From Bacteroides reticulotermitis JCM 10512 (GTDB lineage: Bacteria > Bacteroidota > Bacteroidia > Bacteroidales > Bacteroidaceae): 64,000 nt of DNA. The translations under genes and the position numbers were made by a program. Positions 1-12,500 of this stretch are shown here, one piece after another. The notes below the pieces were generated by a model. It searched no databases. It had not been told where the DNA came from and saw nothing but the letters and a program-made list of their open reading frames with translations. Where the stretch lies: NCBI RefSeq assembly GCF_000517545.1, contig NZ_BAIV01000020.1:45451-109450 (forward strand), read 5' to 3'. Every line of letters begins with the position of its first letter. Position 1 is the first letter of the stretch.

Positions 1-1370
1 CTATAGCCATGGAGTGGCCGACATCGTCTTATCAGGCGGTAAAAACGCTAGCTTCTGTTTCTTATAGTGTATTTGCTCCAAGCAATAAAGCTTTGAATAA
101 TTTCTTTGAAACGTATTGGGCGAAGGGCAATTATGAATCGTTGGAGGATGTGGATAAGTTGGCTATGAAGCACTTACTCTTCCAGTTTGTAAATGTTGGC
201 TTAGCTGTTTTTCCTGATCAAATAAAAAATGGTACGGTGAAAAATCAATACGGCGTGCCTTTCAACTTCGATCCTAATAAAGTAAAAGATCGGGTTATGT
301 GCGTAAATGGAACTTTCTACGGCTTGGATGAAATGACAAATCCTCCTCTGTTTGGTTCTGTAATGGGCCCGGCTTTCCGTGATAAAGACCGTCTGGCTTA
401 TCTGTATGCTTTAGATGGCTCTAATATGCTGAACTCCTACGCTTCGACCGAAGCTAGTTACACGATGCTGATTCCGTCCGATGAGGAAATGACCGAAGGG
501 GAATTTACGCTGAATTATTATGAGGACGGAAACGTATTGCAAAGAGAAACCGAAAACGGATGGTCTGACATCGGTTCATCTGCATTGCAGCAACTTGTAC
601 AAACTCACACATTGGGTAGTGAGAAAAATCTAAAGGCAACTGGCTCGCATGTGTATACATCACAGCTAAGCTTCAACTACTGGTTCCTGAAAGATGGTAA
701 ACTTACTTGTAACGCTTGGTACAATCAAGTGCTAGAACCTGATTATAATGGCAATCCTTTCGTGGAATTGACAGAGCTGACAGATGATGGGAAGAAATGG
801 ACAAACGGACGATCTTACGCTTATGGGAATACGAATGGATTGATAAGCTTGGATGAAACGAATGGTTTGGAGCAAAAGCTGGCAATTAACAGCGACTCCC
901 GTTATCCTTATTTCGCTTTTGTGCAATTGCTCAAGAAAGCCAATATGGTGAGCGGTGAAAGTATTTCCGGTTTGTTCGGCGGACGTTTTATTGTGTTTAT
1001 TCCTACCGAAGCTGCCATTAAGACAGCCTTGGCAAATAATGCTATTCCGGGAATCACAAACGGTGCATTGAGCAGTAGCGGAATTACCGGTACAATCAAT
1101 CTAGCTACACTTCAGAATTATCTGCGTTCTTATTTCATCAGTAGAACGACCAATGTGTTTACTGATTATCCCTATATAGGTTCGAATTTTAAGAATGCTG
1201 TCTATCAGACGCTCAATCCTGAAGTGAAAATGACTTATACTGATACCGGAAGCTCGTTGAATGTAAAATTGAACAACAGCAATAAAGTAGGAACGGTGAC
1301 TTCCGATTACAACTATTTCCCGTTTGCTTTCAGTGACGGTTGTTTCCATTTTATTGATTCTACCTTTTGA
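1..1370 (+). CDS. Fasciclin (FAS1) domain protein, 5' end outside window, frame broken
   Basis: C-terminal part of a multi-FAS1 protein whose start lies before the window. FAS1 signatures are VFAPSNKALNNFF near the beginning, TMLIPSDEE in the middle and FIVFIPTEAAIKTAL near residue 320 of the long frame. Bases 2-55 read in another frame as YSHGVADIVLSGGKNASF, which is the natural upstream part of the FAS1 domain. The ATG at base 9 is therefore spurious and a frame break lies at about 45-58 (one extra base or two missing). It ends 15 bp before a susC gene, so it is probably the first visible gene of the PUL operon. In Bacteroidetes PULs, FAS1 proteins at this position are probably cell-surface proteins that aid glycan capture. 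That role is inferred, and no catalytic residues are evident. Confidence 0.75.
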   Translation, partial: IAMEWPTSSYQAVKTLASVSYSVFAPSNKALNNFFETYWAKGNYESLEDVDKLAMKHLLFQFVNVGLAVFPDQIKNGTVKNQYGVPFNFDPNKVKDRVMCVNGTFYGLDEMTNPPLFGSVMGPAFRDKDRLAYLYALDGSNMLNSYASTEASYTMLIPSDEEMTEGEFTLNYYEDGNVLQRETENGWSDIGSSALQQLVQTHTLGSEKNLKATGSHVYTSQLSFNYWFLKDGKLTCNAWYNQVLEPDYNGNPFVELTELTDDGKKWTNGRSYAYGNTNGLISLDETNGLEQKLAINSDSRYPYFAFVQLLKKANMVSGESISGLFGGRFIVFIPTEAAIKTALANNAIPGITNGALSSSGITGTINLATLQNYLRSYFISRTTNVFTDYPYIGSNFKNAVYQTLNPEVKMTYTDTGSSLNVKLNNSNKVGTVTSDYNYFPFAFSDGCFHFIDSTF

Positions 1371-1385
1371 TAAACCGAATTTAAT

Positions 1386-4300
1386 ATGATTATGAAATTA
1401 ATAAGATACATGCTTATCACTTTGCTTTTTCTGGGGACAGAAGAGGTATTTGCCCAGGCACAAGTCATCACCGGTAAGGTGACTGAATTGATGGGAGGAA
1501 AAGCGGAACCGATTACCGGAGCGAATATCAATATTATGAATGCCCAGAACCGTTCAGTAGGCGGTGGCATTTCCGACCTCGATGGGGTATATAAATTGCA
1601 GATACCTGCCAATGAATCGAATGTGACTTTGGTCTACTCTTTCATTGGTATGAAAACGAAGCGGATCAAGTACACCGGGCAGAAGGTGCTTAATGTACAG
1701 CTGGATGCCAATGTACAGACATTGGACGAGGTGGTGATTGGTGCACGCCGTATTCAACGAAATGACATGGGTATCAGCCAAAAGGAACAAGTTACAGCTA
1801 CCCAAAAGGTGAAGATGGATGATCTCATTTCGATTGCTCCGATTACGACAGTCGAAGAGGCATTGCAAGGCCAATTGGGTGGTGTGGATATTATTACCGG
1901 TGGCGGTGATCCCGGTGCTCGTAGCTCTATCCGTATCCGTGGAACAAACTCTTTGAATGCTTCGTCTGAACCGCTGATCGTTATTGACGGGGTTCCTTAT
2001 TCGACAGATATTGACGAAGACTTCGACTTCTCTACCGCCAATGATGAAGATTTAGGTGCATTGTTAAACATTGCTCCTGCTGATATCGAAGAAGTAGAGG
2101 TATTGAAAGATGCTGCTGCTACTGCTATTTGGGGTACAAAAGGAGCGAATGGTGTGTTGGTAATCAAGACAAAGAGAGGATCAACCGGAAAAACACGCTT
2201 TGGCTTTAACTCGAAGTTTAGTGCCAAATTTGAACCGACAAGTATTCCGATGCTGAATGGAAAAGAATATACGGCTTTAATGCAGGAAGCGATCTGGAAT
2301 AGTGCCAATTATGTAGGAATGGCCTCATCAACAAACAAATACTTGAAGCTACTTTATGATACACCCGAAATCGGTAATAATCCGGAGTGGAAATATTATG
2401 ATGAGTACAATCAAGATACGGATTGGTTGAAAGAAGTACGTAAGAACGCCCTTACTTGGGATAACCAATTCTCAATGAGTGGTGGTGGTGAAAAAGCAAC
2501 GTATCGTCTCTCTTTGGGCTACCTGACAGAGGGTGGAACAACGATCGGTACGAACATGGATCGTTTGAATACCTCAATGGCAATTGACTACCAGTTTTCG
2601 GATAAACTGAAGTTTGGTGTTGACTTCGGATACACCCATACAGACAGAGATGCTAACTGGGCGAATGTGCGTAAGGAAGCATTTACCAAGATGCCGAATA
2701 AATCTCCTTACTGGATGGACGACAATGGTGATCGTACGTCACAGTACTTTGCTTATCAAACCAAAGACTGGGAAGGTGTTTTTAATGGTAAAAGCGATGA
2801 TAAAGCTTATTACTACAATCCCGTGGCAATGGCGAAGGAAAGTGTTAACAAGACGATTCAACGCGAAAGTAAAGTGACGTTCCGCGCAAACTATAAGATT
2901 TTGCCCGAACTAAACTATCAGGGATATGTATCTATGCAAATGCGTACGACAAAGAATCGCAAGTTCCTTCCTCAGGTTGCAACAGGTGTAGTCTGGACGG
3001 ATAAGAGTGCTAACCAGAGTACGGATGCAACTTCCGATCAGTTATCAATGAAGACAGAGAATAAACTATTGTTTACTAAAAACTGGAGCGATAAGCATAG
3101 TTTGATCGCTACGGCTTTACTACGTACAGAGCAGATACAAAAATCGAGCTACTCGAGTGTGACATCAGGAAATGCGTCTCCCGGGCTGTCTGATCCGATT
3201 GTCGGTAGTACAGTAGAGTCCATCGGATCGGGAGAGTCGGAGACACGTAGCGTGCAGGGTATTGGTTTATTGAACTACACGTTGCTAAACCGCTATGTAT
3301 TCCAAGGATCTCTTACCATGGAGGGGAATTCAGCTATGGGACGCTCAAACCGTACCGGTTACTTCCCTGTGGCAGGTATTTCCTGGAATATACAGGAAGA
3401 GGCGTTTATGGAGAAAACGAAAGATTGGTTGGATGAGGCCAAAATACGTGTCAGTGCCGGACAAAGCGGTAGAGCACCGAGTGGCGCTTCAATCTACTTA
3501 GGAGCATTTAGCTCGTTGGGTGAATATATGGACATGCCTGCTATCTATCCGGTGCGTATGCAGTTGGATAAACTGAAATGGGAAACTTCAACCGAATATA
3601 ACTACGGCTTGGACTTGGGCTTTTTCAAAGGGCGCTTGAAGTTTACCTTCGACTATTATCAAAAGTATGTGAAAGACCTATTGAATAAGGACGTGGAGGT
3701 TCCTGCTACCACTGGGTATGCTAATATAAAATTCTATAACTCCGGTAAACTGACAAATAAGGGATGGGAATTCCGTACGGATGCTACTCTCTTGGATAAA
3801 AAAGACTGGCGTGTAAGTGCTTATGTAAACTTGAGCCGCAACGTTAATAAGGTGACCGAGCTGCCTAACAATATGACCCAGGAAAACTATTCATTCGGTA
3901 ATGGTGTATATGGTATCCTTGTGGAAGAAGGCCGTCCATTGGGCTCTTTCTACGGATACCGCTACAAAGGGGTGTATCAGAATCAGGATGCTACGTATGC
4001 TCGTGATGCACAAAATGTAGTGATGAACGATGTCTCGGGCAATCCGATCGTAATGAAGAATGGCAATCAGACTGTGTGCCCCGGTGATGCTGTTTACGAA
4101 GATATTAATCATGACGGTGTAATTAATGAATATGATATTGTTTATCTAGGCAACTATATGCCGTTAATCACCGGAGGAGCAGGCTTTACCGTTAGATGGA
4201 AACAGTTGACGCTGACTACTTTCTTTCACGGGCGTTTCGGCCAGAAAATTATCAATGCCACTCGTATGAATAATGAAGCGATGTACAGTCAGAGTAACCA

Positions 4301-4655
4301 AAGTCGTGCCACATTGCGTCGTTGGCAGAAAGAAGGTGACATAACCGATATCCCACGGGCACTTTATAGGGAAGGATATAACTACTTGGGTTCCGATCGC
4401 TTCGTAGAAGATGCTTCATACGTACGTCTAAAAACGTTATCGTTGGCTTATGCATTGCCCAAAAAGGTATGCCAGCATTGGGGCCTGAATAGTATGAGTG
4501 TATTTGTTACTGGTTACAACCTATTTACCTGGACAAAATATACAGGTCAGGATCCGGAGGTTTCTATACCGAGTTCGGCTACCAAATTAGCACAGGATAA
4601 TGCGAATACTCCTTGTACGATACAGTTCTCTTGCGGTTTGAATTTGAGTTTCTAA
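1386..4655 (+). CDS. SusC-like TonB-dependent outer-membrane transporter
   Basis: Intact 1089-residue SusC/RagA-family protein. It has a signal peptide ending near FAQA, an N-terminal carboxypeptidase-like regulatory domain (VITGKVTELMGG at about residues 27-110), a plug domain with IRIRGTNSLN and PLIVIDGVPY, the family motif VEVLKDAAATAIWGTKGANGV, and a long beta-barrel ending in LNLSF with a terminal aromatic residue. SusC proteins import oligosaccharides across the outer membrane using TonB energy, with a SusD lipoprotein as lid. The susD gene starts 6 bp downstream. The start used is ATG ATG-like MIMK; the second Met at codon 3 is also possible. Two SusC/D pairs in one locus suggest a heterogeneous glycan. 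Confidence 0.95.
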   Translation: MIMKLIRYMLITLLFLGTEEVFAQAQVITGKVTELMGGKAEPITGANINIMNAQNRSVGGGISDLDGVYKLQIPANESNVTLVYSFIGMKTKRIKYTGQKVLNVQLDANVQTLDEVVIGARRIQRNDMGISQKEQVTATQKVKMDDLISIAPITTVEEALQGQLGGVDIITGGGDPGARSSIRIRGTNSLNASSEPLIVIDGVPYSTDIDEDFDFSTANDEDLGALLNIAPADIEEVEVLKDAAATAIWGTKGANGVLVIKTKRGSTGKTRFGFNSKFSAKFEPTSIPMLNGKEYTALMQEAIWNSANYVGMASSTNKYLKLLYDTPEIGNNPEWKYYDEYNQDTDWLKEVRKNALTWDNQFSMSGGGEKATYRLSLGYLTEGGTTIGTNMDRLNTSMAIDYQFSDKLKFGVDFGYTHTDRDANWANVRKEAFTKMPNKSPYWMDDNGDRTSQYFAYQTKDWEGVFNGKSDDKAYYYNPVAMAKESVNKTIQRESKVTFRANYKILPELNYQGYVSMQMRTTKNRKFLPQVATGVVWTDKSANQSTDATSDQLSMKTENKLLFTKNWSDKHSLIATALLRTEQIQKSSYSSVTSGNASPGLSDPIVGSTVESIGSGESETRSVQGIGLLNYTLLNRYVFQGSLTMEGNSAMGRSNRTGYFPVAGISWNIQEEAFMEKTKDWLDEAKIRVSAGQSGRAPSGASIYLGAFSSLGEYMDMPAIYPVRMQLDKLKWETSTEYNYGLDLGFFKGRLKFTFDYYQKYVKDLLNKDVEVPATTGYANIKFYNSGKLTNKGWEFRTDATLLDKKDWRVSAYVNLSRNVNKVTELPNNMTQENYSFGNGVYGILVEEGRPLGSFYGYRYKGVYQNQDATYARDAQNVVMNDVSGNPIVMKNGNQTVCPGDAVYEDINHDGVINEYDIVYLGNYMPLITGGAGFTVRWKQLTLTTFFHGRFGQKIINATRMNNEAMYSQSNQSRATLRRWQKEGDITDIPRALYREGYNYLGSDRFVEDASYVRLKTLSLAYALPKKVCQHWGLNSMSVFVTGYNLFTWTKYTGQDPEVSIPSSATKLAQDNANTPCTIQFSCGLNLSF

Positions 4656-4661
4656 TATACT

Positions 4662-6207
4662 ATGAATATGAAAAAAGTACTTTATATATGTATGCTTGCA
4701 GGTAGTATGCTCTTTAGCGGTTGTAGCGACTGGCTGGATGTATTACCCAAAAACGAGCAAGTAACAGCTAACTATTGGAAAGCGAAAGAAGATGTCGAAG
4801 CCGTGCTTGCTTCGGGATATTATTATATGCGTGAGGCAACTCCTTTACTTATTGATTGGGGTGAATTGCGGGCAGGTTCTGTCTACATGTACATCGGGTA
4901 TGAAGAACAGTATAAACTGATGGACTTTCAATTGATATCTTCTTCAAACTTATGTAAGTGGGAGACTTTTTACAAGATTATCAATATGGCGAACTCTGTA
5001 ATCACGTATGCCCCCGATGTGGAGGAGAAAGATGAGACATACAGCAATGCTGCGATGCTTTCGCATCAGACAGAAGCCTACTTTATGCGTGCGCTTACTT
5101 ATTTTTATTTGGTGCGTAATTTCAAAGAAGTGCCTTTGGTGTTGCAGCCTTATGTTGATGATTCGGCACCGTATAGCATTGCCAAGGCCAGTGAGGAGAC
5201 TCTCATTGCTCAGATTAAAGCAGATATCAATATGGCATTAGAATCGGGCGCTGCTAAAGAATTCTATGATGACGACAAGTGGGCTGGAGCTAGCAAAGGG
5301 CGTGCTACGAAGTGGGCGCTATATGCTTGATGGCTGATGTATGCTTGTGGTCGGAAGATTATGAAGGCTGTGTGAAATACGCTGATTACTTAATTAATGC
5401 AACAGCTGCCAGACGTCCCGCTTTTATGTCTGTTCCGGAACAGTGGTTCTCTATATTTAATCCGGGAAACAGTAATGAGTCTATTTTTGAGTTGAATTGG
5501 GATAAGACGTTGGGACAGACTTCCAAATCGCCCAGTAACTATTTTAAAGTAAGTGTGGTTGCGGATTACCAATTCTCACCGACGATGTTGACACGCCTGA
5601 TTGAAGAAAAAAATGAAGTAGAAATGCAAATAAAGAATCCAATAAGAAGCGCTTATGGTGCCTATGCATTGTATGGCTTAGAATCGTCGGAAGGACGTCA
5701 AGGCGTTATTTGGAAATATAATGGTACAGAGGTAGCTGATATTACAGCCGTGCGTACTACTAGTGACGCTAATCTGATCATCTACCGAATGACTGACGTG
5801 TTGCTGATGAAAGCGGAAGCTCTTATTTGGCAAGGTAGTGGACATTGGCGGATGCATTAGCTATTATCAATAAGGTGCGTGTACGTGCCAATTTAAAGGA
5901 ACTGGATGTGAATCTGTCGGAAACGGACGAGCTCGAAATGCTTGAACTCTTATTGAACGAGCGCGATATAGAATTTGCTGCAGAACTGAAACGCTGGTAT
6001 GATCTGGTACGCTTCGGGAAAAGTAAATCATATAAGTATAAAGAACAATTTATCACGAAGATTGCGGAAGAAAATTCTTCGGCAAATGATAGTTGGATCC
6101 GCTCTGTATTGAAGAATCCGTATGCTTGGTATCTGCCTATTCACAACAATGAGATAGAGGTTAATGCTGCGTTGGTGCAGAACCCGTATTATGGAGTAAC
6201 CAATTAA
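4662..6207 (+). CDS. SusD-like surface glycan-binding lipoprotein, two frame breaks
   Basis: SusD/RagB family, read as three overlapping frames that join into one protein of about 515 residues. The lipobox is SMLFSGC near residues 16-22, followed by the typical SDWLDVLPKNEQV. The helical TPR-like core includes AYFMRALTYFYLVRNFKEVPLV, and the C-terminal part has MTDVLLMKAEALIW then ALAIINKVRVRANL and the family ending LPIHNNEIEVN. Frame 1 breaks at about 5327-5331 (WALYA continues as LMADVCLW) and again at about 5841-5844 (IWQGSG continues as TLADALAI). Each break needs one added base. It pairs with the upstream SusC. The breaks are judged sequence errors because no coding material is lost across them. 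Confidence 0.9.
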
Positions 6208-6210
6208 AAA

Positions 6211-7943
6211 ATGCGATTTATGAAAAATATACTTAGAGGGTGTGTAGTGGCATTGGTTGCCCTGCTGTATGCATGTAACGATCCCTACGAAAACACAACG
6301 TATCAAGTTTACAATATGAATCCGGCCTCGGCTTATTTGGAGAGTCGTCCTGACGACTTTTCTGAATGGGTGAAGGTCTTGAAATATGCCGATTTATTTA
6401 ATGCAGTGAATCAGGCCACCGAGTCATTTACACTTTTTGTGCCGAACAATGCGGCAGTCAAGGCTTTCTACGAAAAGAAACATGTGAGTACGATCGAAGA
6501 ATTGGGTAAGGACTATGCTCGTGATTTGGCAAAATACCATATAATCAATGACTCCATCAATCGAGATGTATTTATCGGAGGTGGAAAGTTGGAAAGCAGA
6601 ACACTATCAGACGATTATCTGACTGTTTCGTTTAATGAAGATGGAGGTGAGGGAGGCGGCTTCAACTCCGTGTTTATGAATAAAGAAGCACGGGTGACTG
6701 AATTTGCTACGGAAGTTTCCAATGGATACATCTATGTTTTGGACGCTATGCTTAGCCCGTTGGTAGAAACGGTGTATGAGCGCGTTAACGAAAACAATAA
6801 ATATGGTATCTTTAAAGAAGTGCTTGACTTGACCGGCTGGAAAGATAGCCTCAATACGGTCTATGATGAAAGCAAGACGCCTGGCGGAGTGGTGACTAAG
6901 ACAAAACGAAATTATACAACTTTTGCTGTGTCTGATGGTGCCTATCAGCAAGATGGTATCACTTCTGTAGCCGATCTGGTTGCCAAACTGAAAGCAGGAA
7001 GCGATTATACCAATGTAGAGAATGACTTATTCCGCTATGCGGCGTATCACGTAATCGAAGGAAACTATTCGCTCTTTGAACTTCAAGAATTTGAAAAAAA
7101 TGCGACAAAGAAGATGTGGGATACAAAGTCGGGCGTAATGGAAATCTCGAAAGAGTCGGATGGTGAGTATTACATCAACTATGATAGTAAAACTCTGAAG
7201 TCACAGTTTGTAGAAGCGACTTCTGATGTGCAGGCAAAGAATGGAATGTTGCATGAAGTGACTAGCTATATGCCATGTGGGAATCAACTACACCTGTAGA
7301 AGTGCTGTTCGACTTTTGTAACTATCCGGTGATTAGCTCATATATTGCTGCGGGCAAAGGGACAGCGGGACAAGCCTATCAGACGGCAACGACAAGCAAT
7401 GAATATCGTACAAATGTGATGAGTCTTTCTTGCTATAATGTGATGTTAGGTCCGTCGGGGCCTGCTAGTACTAGCAGTTGGAATGAAGTGGATTACTTTA
7501 CCGTAAAAACTGGTAATGCTTTCAAAAATTGTAAATACAACGATATGTTGGTGTTAAACTTAGGCTACTTAGGTACAATTTCCATGAAGACTCCGGCTCT
7601 CATCGCAGGTAAGTATAAAGTTACTCTGTATATGGGTTATTCTACTTCTATGAATTTTATTCGTACGATGGGAAGTGGTAGTAACGGTGGTGAAATGATA
7701 TTCTCTTTCGATAACGAAGATGCTACGAAAATCTATACCAAACCTTTTACGGAGGTGAGTGCGAATACGTTAGGCGTTTATTCGGCTGTAGTATACGAGG
7801 AATTGGAGTTTGCTAAAACCGGTGCTCACACCTTTAAGATTGTAATTAACGATCCGACGGCTAGCACAAATAGCAACTTCCGTATGCAATTGGATTATTT
7901 ATTATTTACCCCAATTATTGACGAATCAAATGAAGACAATTAA
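6211..7943 (+). CDS. FAS1 domain lipoprotein with C-terminal beta-sandwich, frame broken
   Basis: Lipoprotein with lipobox ALLYAC near residue 22 and two FAS1 modules (FTLFVPNNAAVKAFYEK at about residues 70-86, TTFAVSDGAYQQDGITS at about 235-250). The roughly 220-residue C-terminal part is rich in beta strands and resembles a carbohydrate-binding sandwich, but I do not recognise a named family. One base is missing near 7274, where TSYMP continues as WESTTPVEVLF. It lies 3 bp after susD and overlaps the next FAS1 gene by about 14 bp, so all are translationally coupled. It is a likely accessory surface glycan-binding protein of the PUL; substrate binding is inferred from position only. Confidence 0.8.
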
Positions 7944-9584
7944 ATATTTAGTAACAGCGGTACTTCTTTCGGGCAGCTTTTGGAGCTGTACGAATGAGTG
8001 GGACACCCATTACGGTGCTGATAGCGAGGTGGTGAATAACGATCAGGTCTCCGTGGTAAATAGTTCTGCGGTTGATTATCTGAAATCGGAAACGGACTTG
8101 AGCAATATGTACACCCTATTTCAGGAAACGGGATTGATTGATCAAATGAATGGTAAAGAGCAGCTTTTTACGATCCTGGTTGTCGAAAACTCGGCTGCTA
8201 CCCGAGCAGAAGCTGATGAAGAACGGTATATCTGGCAAAATCACACATCTCTGATGCATCACTGTCACCATCTAATCTTACTGATGGGCAGCGTGTGTTG
8301 ATGTGGAATGGCAAATATATAAACGTAAAGAAGGAGATAGAAGCAGGTGTGGAAACGATTTATTTCCAAAACAGCAAGGTTACGAAAATTACGAAAGTAA
8401 ACAATGGGTATATTTACACAATAGATCAGTATGTCGATTCTCCACGCTCAATGTATGAGTTAATTGAGAGTTTAGGAGATGACTACTCTATCTTCCGTAA
8501 TATGATTGTTTCGCGTAATGAACGTACTTTCGACAAGGCAGCCAGTCTCCCTATCGGAGTGGACAACACGGGTAGTACCGTATACGACTCTATCTTTGTC
8601 ATTACCAATCCTTATTTCAAAGCGCAAGGGTTCGATCTTATGTCTGAATCGTTGACAGCTACCATGCTGATACCATCAAATGCTGTAATCGAACAGGCCC
8701 TATCCGATGCCCGTGCGAGTTTGAATGAATGGGGGTTGACTCGTGTCGATTCTATTATGGAAAACTGGATTTTCCAATCGGCATTCTTTAATAAGAAGTA
8801 TGTGAAACAGGATTTTGCAGATAATGAAGATCTTACTTCTATTTTCAGCAAACAATGGAGAACAACGATTCAAAAAGTCGATCTGGACGAACCGGTGTCG
8901 ATGAGTAATGGTGTAGCTTACTATATAAACTCGATGAAGATTCCAACGAACGTGTTGATTTATCGCTTGAAAGATTATATGAAGTACTATGAGCTCTTGA
9001 ACGAAACGGAAAAAGCAAGCTACTTTGATGCAACTAACTTGACATATAGTAAAACGGCAACAGAGGTTACAGCTTGGTCAGGCTGGCCGGCAGCAGGATT
9101 CCCTTATATTGAAAACCGGGTGGTTTACTTCAACCTAACGGATAACACTCTTAAGGAATTTACGCTGAATTTTGTGCCATTCCATTATAAAGACCTAACC
9201 GCCGGTTCTCATGAAACAACCCCGTATTTAATTCCCCCGGGTGAATATGATCTCTGTCTCGGATTCAAACAAAAGCTTGGACATGATGTGGCAGTAGCTT
9301 TCAACGGTGAGTATATAAATACGATTACCGCGTCAGAACTGACCTCGACTACCTATCACTATGATCGTGGTGGACAAGGATATCCCGAGGGGTATGATAC
9401 TTCGAAAGCAACGGATAGTAAGAAAACGAACTACGACCGTGATGGAGGTAAAGTCGGAGTGGTAACAATTACTGGTACTGAGGCTGTTCCGGTGACGATC
9501 ACTTTGAGTTGCCCTAATATGGACACCAAAACGAGCACCCTATTTCACCATTGGTGTTTGAAACCGACGAAGAACTGTTATTAA
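7930..9584 (+). CDS. FAS1 domain lipoprotein, frame broken
   Basis: Lipoprotein (MKTIKYLVTAVLLSGSFWSC; the ATG at 7930 is preferred over 7918 because it starts the signal peptide). The first FAS1 module is recognisable by YTLFQETGLIDQM and the second by ATMLIPSNAVIEQALSDAR. The C-terminal ~170 residues form a predicted beta-sandwich. One base is missing at about 8220-8225: DEE continues as TVYLAKSHISDASLS. The 3' end is 13 bp from the next susC. Together with the preceding gene it sits between two SusC/D pairs, which suggests that both FAS1 proteins work with one or both transporters. Exact function unknown. Confidence 0.78.
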
Positions 9585-9597
9585 TGTTGATAAGTAA

Positions 9598-12500
9598 ATG
9601 GATATGAAAAATATAAAAATTACATTGATGAGCCTTCTGCTCTTTTTGTCTGCGGCTGAAGTATGCGGACAAAAAGTGCACAAGATTAGCGGAAAGATCC
9701 TGTCATCGTTTCATCAGCCTATTGAGGGGGCTATTGTGAACATTCCGGGGGGTAAAGAAGCAATCACTACGGGAGAGGGAACTTTCCATATAGAGTCGAA
9801 AAAGGATATAAAGCAGGTCTCTGTCTGGGCAGTTGGTTATTATCCGGTTACTCAGTTAGTGAATGGGCGTGAGGAAGTTGTCATTATGATGGTTCCTGAA
9901 GATCGCTACAAATATAATGAGTCGACTGTACTTCCTTTCCGTCAGGAATCTACGAGATCTGAGCAAACTACAGCTACAAATATCACAAAGAAGGACTTTA
10001 CAACAGGAGTTAGAAAGATCGACCAGGCTTTGACTGGACAAGTAGCAGGATTGCAGACCACTCGTACCGGTGGAATGCCAGGCGAAGGTAGTTATATGAA
10101 TCTACGCGGTATTCGTTCGCTAGTAGGAGCCAATGCACCGTTGGTAGTTATCAATGGTGTTCCTCATCTACCCGATACGCATGAATCGCAGTTGATTAAC
10201 GGATTTTCGAGAGATATCTTTCAAGCTTATAATATTCAAGATATTCAGAATATTACTGTGCTGAAAGGGGCGGAAGCTTCTATGTATGGTTCAATGGGAT
10301 CTAACGGCGTTATTTTGATTGAAACCGACGGAGCAGCTCTAATGACTTGGAAACGAAAATTAGTTTCTACGGTCAATATGGTGTGAGTTGGAACGATAAG
10401 CGGATGCCTTTACTGAAAGGAACAGATTATAAATCATACCTTTCAGATGTGGGCCTGACGTATTATGATAACATGGGAGACTTCTTTACGGCATTCCCTT
10501 TCATGAGTGATCCGAATAATAAGTATAACTATTTGTATAATAATAAAACTGATTGGCAGGATAAGATCTACAAGAATGGTTTTGTAACAGATAATCTGTT
10601 TCGTGTTGAGGGTGGTGATGCCATCGCTAAATATGACCTCTCTCTCGGGTATGCTATGGAAAATGGTATATTGGAGAAAACCAAGTCACAGCGTTACCAT
10701 ACACAGTTGAATACCAATGTGCTTATTAGCAAGAAAATAGAGATGTTTGTAACGGCTGGTTTAGCTATATGAGTGGTAACTATCAAGAGCAAGGTATGAT
10801 TTCGCAAACGAATCCCATCTTGGCAGCTTACGCACAATCTCCATTGTTGAGTCCATATAAGAAAGACGATAGTGGTAATACACTGGCTACGTACTCTTCT
10901 TATTATTACGGGAACAATCAGAATACAGATTTCTTAACTAGTAATCCATTGGCCATTGTTAATACGCTGGATGCTCGCAATCGCCAGTATGAAGTAAACG
11001 TAAGAGCTGGTGTCACTTATAAGCCACTTACGGGACTAGAACTTACGGGAATGGTTGGCGTATATTACAACTATAACAACGAACATCTATTTGTACCAGG
11101 GATCACAGATCAGAGTATTCGTCCATTCTTTGACCAATACGGAAGTGCAAACAATACGGTAGAAGAGGGTGTGGGAGAAACCTATAATTTCTTTTATAAT
11201 TTGAACGGACGCTATCAGAAGACTTTCAATCATATACATAAACTGAATGTGTTGGCAGGTGCGCAAGTACTGACCACGAAGAATGAATATGATGCCGGAA
11301 GTGGACGTAATACGGCGAATGACTTCTACCAGACTTTGGGAAGTACACAATCTGTTGGCCGTTATTTTCACGGTTATGTTGATAAATGGAACTGGATGAA
11401 TTTTTATGCACACGCTGATTATACATATAATGAGATGCTATCCGCTTCTGTGAATATGGCAGTAGATGGTTCTTCTTCATCGGGAACTTACGGCAATCGT
11501 TTCTATATGTATCCATCTGTAGCATTGGCATGGTTGGGTAAAGGCTGGCTTCCGCTTTCCAATTCTACATTTGTGAACCGTTTGAATGTGCGTGCCGAAT
11601 ATGGAATGACCGGTAATAGCCGTTATTCTTCCACGCTCGGAAAGTATTATTATACAAGTTTGCCTTATCAGGAAATCTCGGGTATAGTACGCGGCAATGT
11701 TTCTAATACATACTTAAAGCCCGAGAAGAATAAGCAGCTGAATCTCGGCTTAGATTTGACACTTTGGAATAATCGTATTGACTTGTCAGTAGATTACTAT
11801 AACAACCAGACTACAGATGTAATCTTTGCAATTCCACAATCTTCTGTTTACGGAAGTAATAAGTACTATGATAACTGTGGAAAGATTGAAAATCAAGGTG
11901 TCGAATTGTCTTTGCAAGCTTCTCTAGTTCGTACACGTGACTTTGAATGGATTGTTGGTGGTAACATCGCTCGTAATAAAGGGAAAGTTAAATCACTAGG
12001 TGGTGTAGATCAACTAGTAAATACGTATAGTGATGGTGCTCAGATTGTTACGCAGGTAGGATCTGATCCATATCAATTCTACGGCTATCAGGCTGCCGGT
12101 GTGTTTGCAACAAAGGCTGAAGCAGCAGAGGCTAATCTCGTAAGTAGTACAGGACGTTCTTTTGAAGCTGGTGATGTACACTTTATAGACCAGAATGGCG
12201 ATCATCGTATTGACGATAAAGATCGTGTGGCTTTGGGAAGTTCGGCTCCGAAATATTTTGGAGGTTTTTTTACTCGCATTGCTTACAAATCATTTGCCCT
12301 TTCTGCTGAATTCTCTTATTCAAAAGGAAATAAGGCTTATAATGCTGTAAGACGTGACTTGGAATCACTCTCTACATTAGGAAATCAAAGTGAAGCGGTG
12401 ATAAATCGTTGGAGTCTGGAAGGACAACAAACTTCTATGCCGCGTGCACAATGGGGTGATCCTGTGGGTAACAGTGATTTTTCTTCTCGTTGGATTGAGG

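Noticed and set aside
4662..6207. Programmed frameshifting as explanation for the split susD
   Set aside because: No shared slippery sequence or downstream pseudoknot at the breaks; similar breaks occur in unrelated genes including argS.
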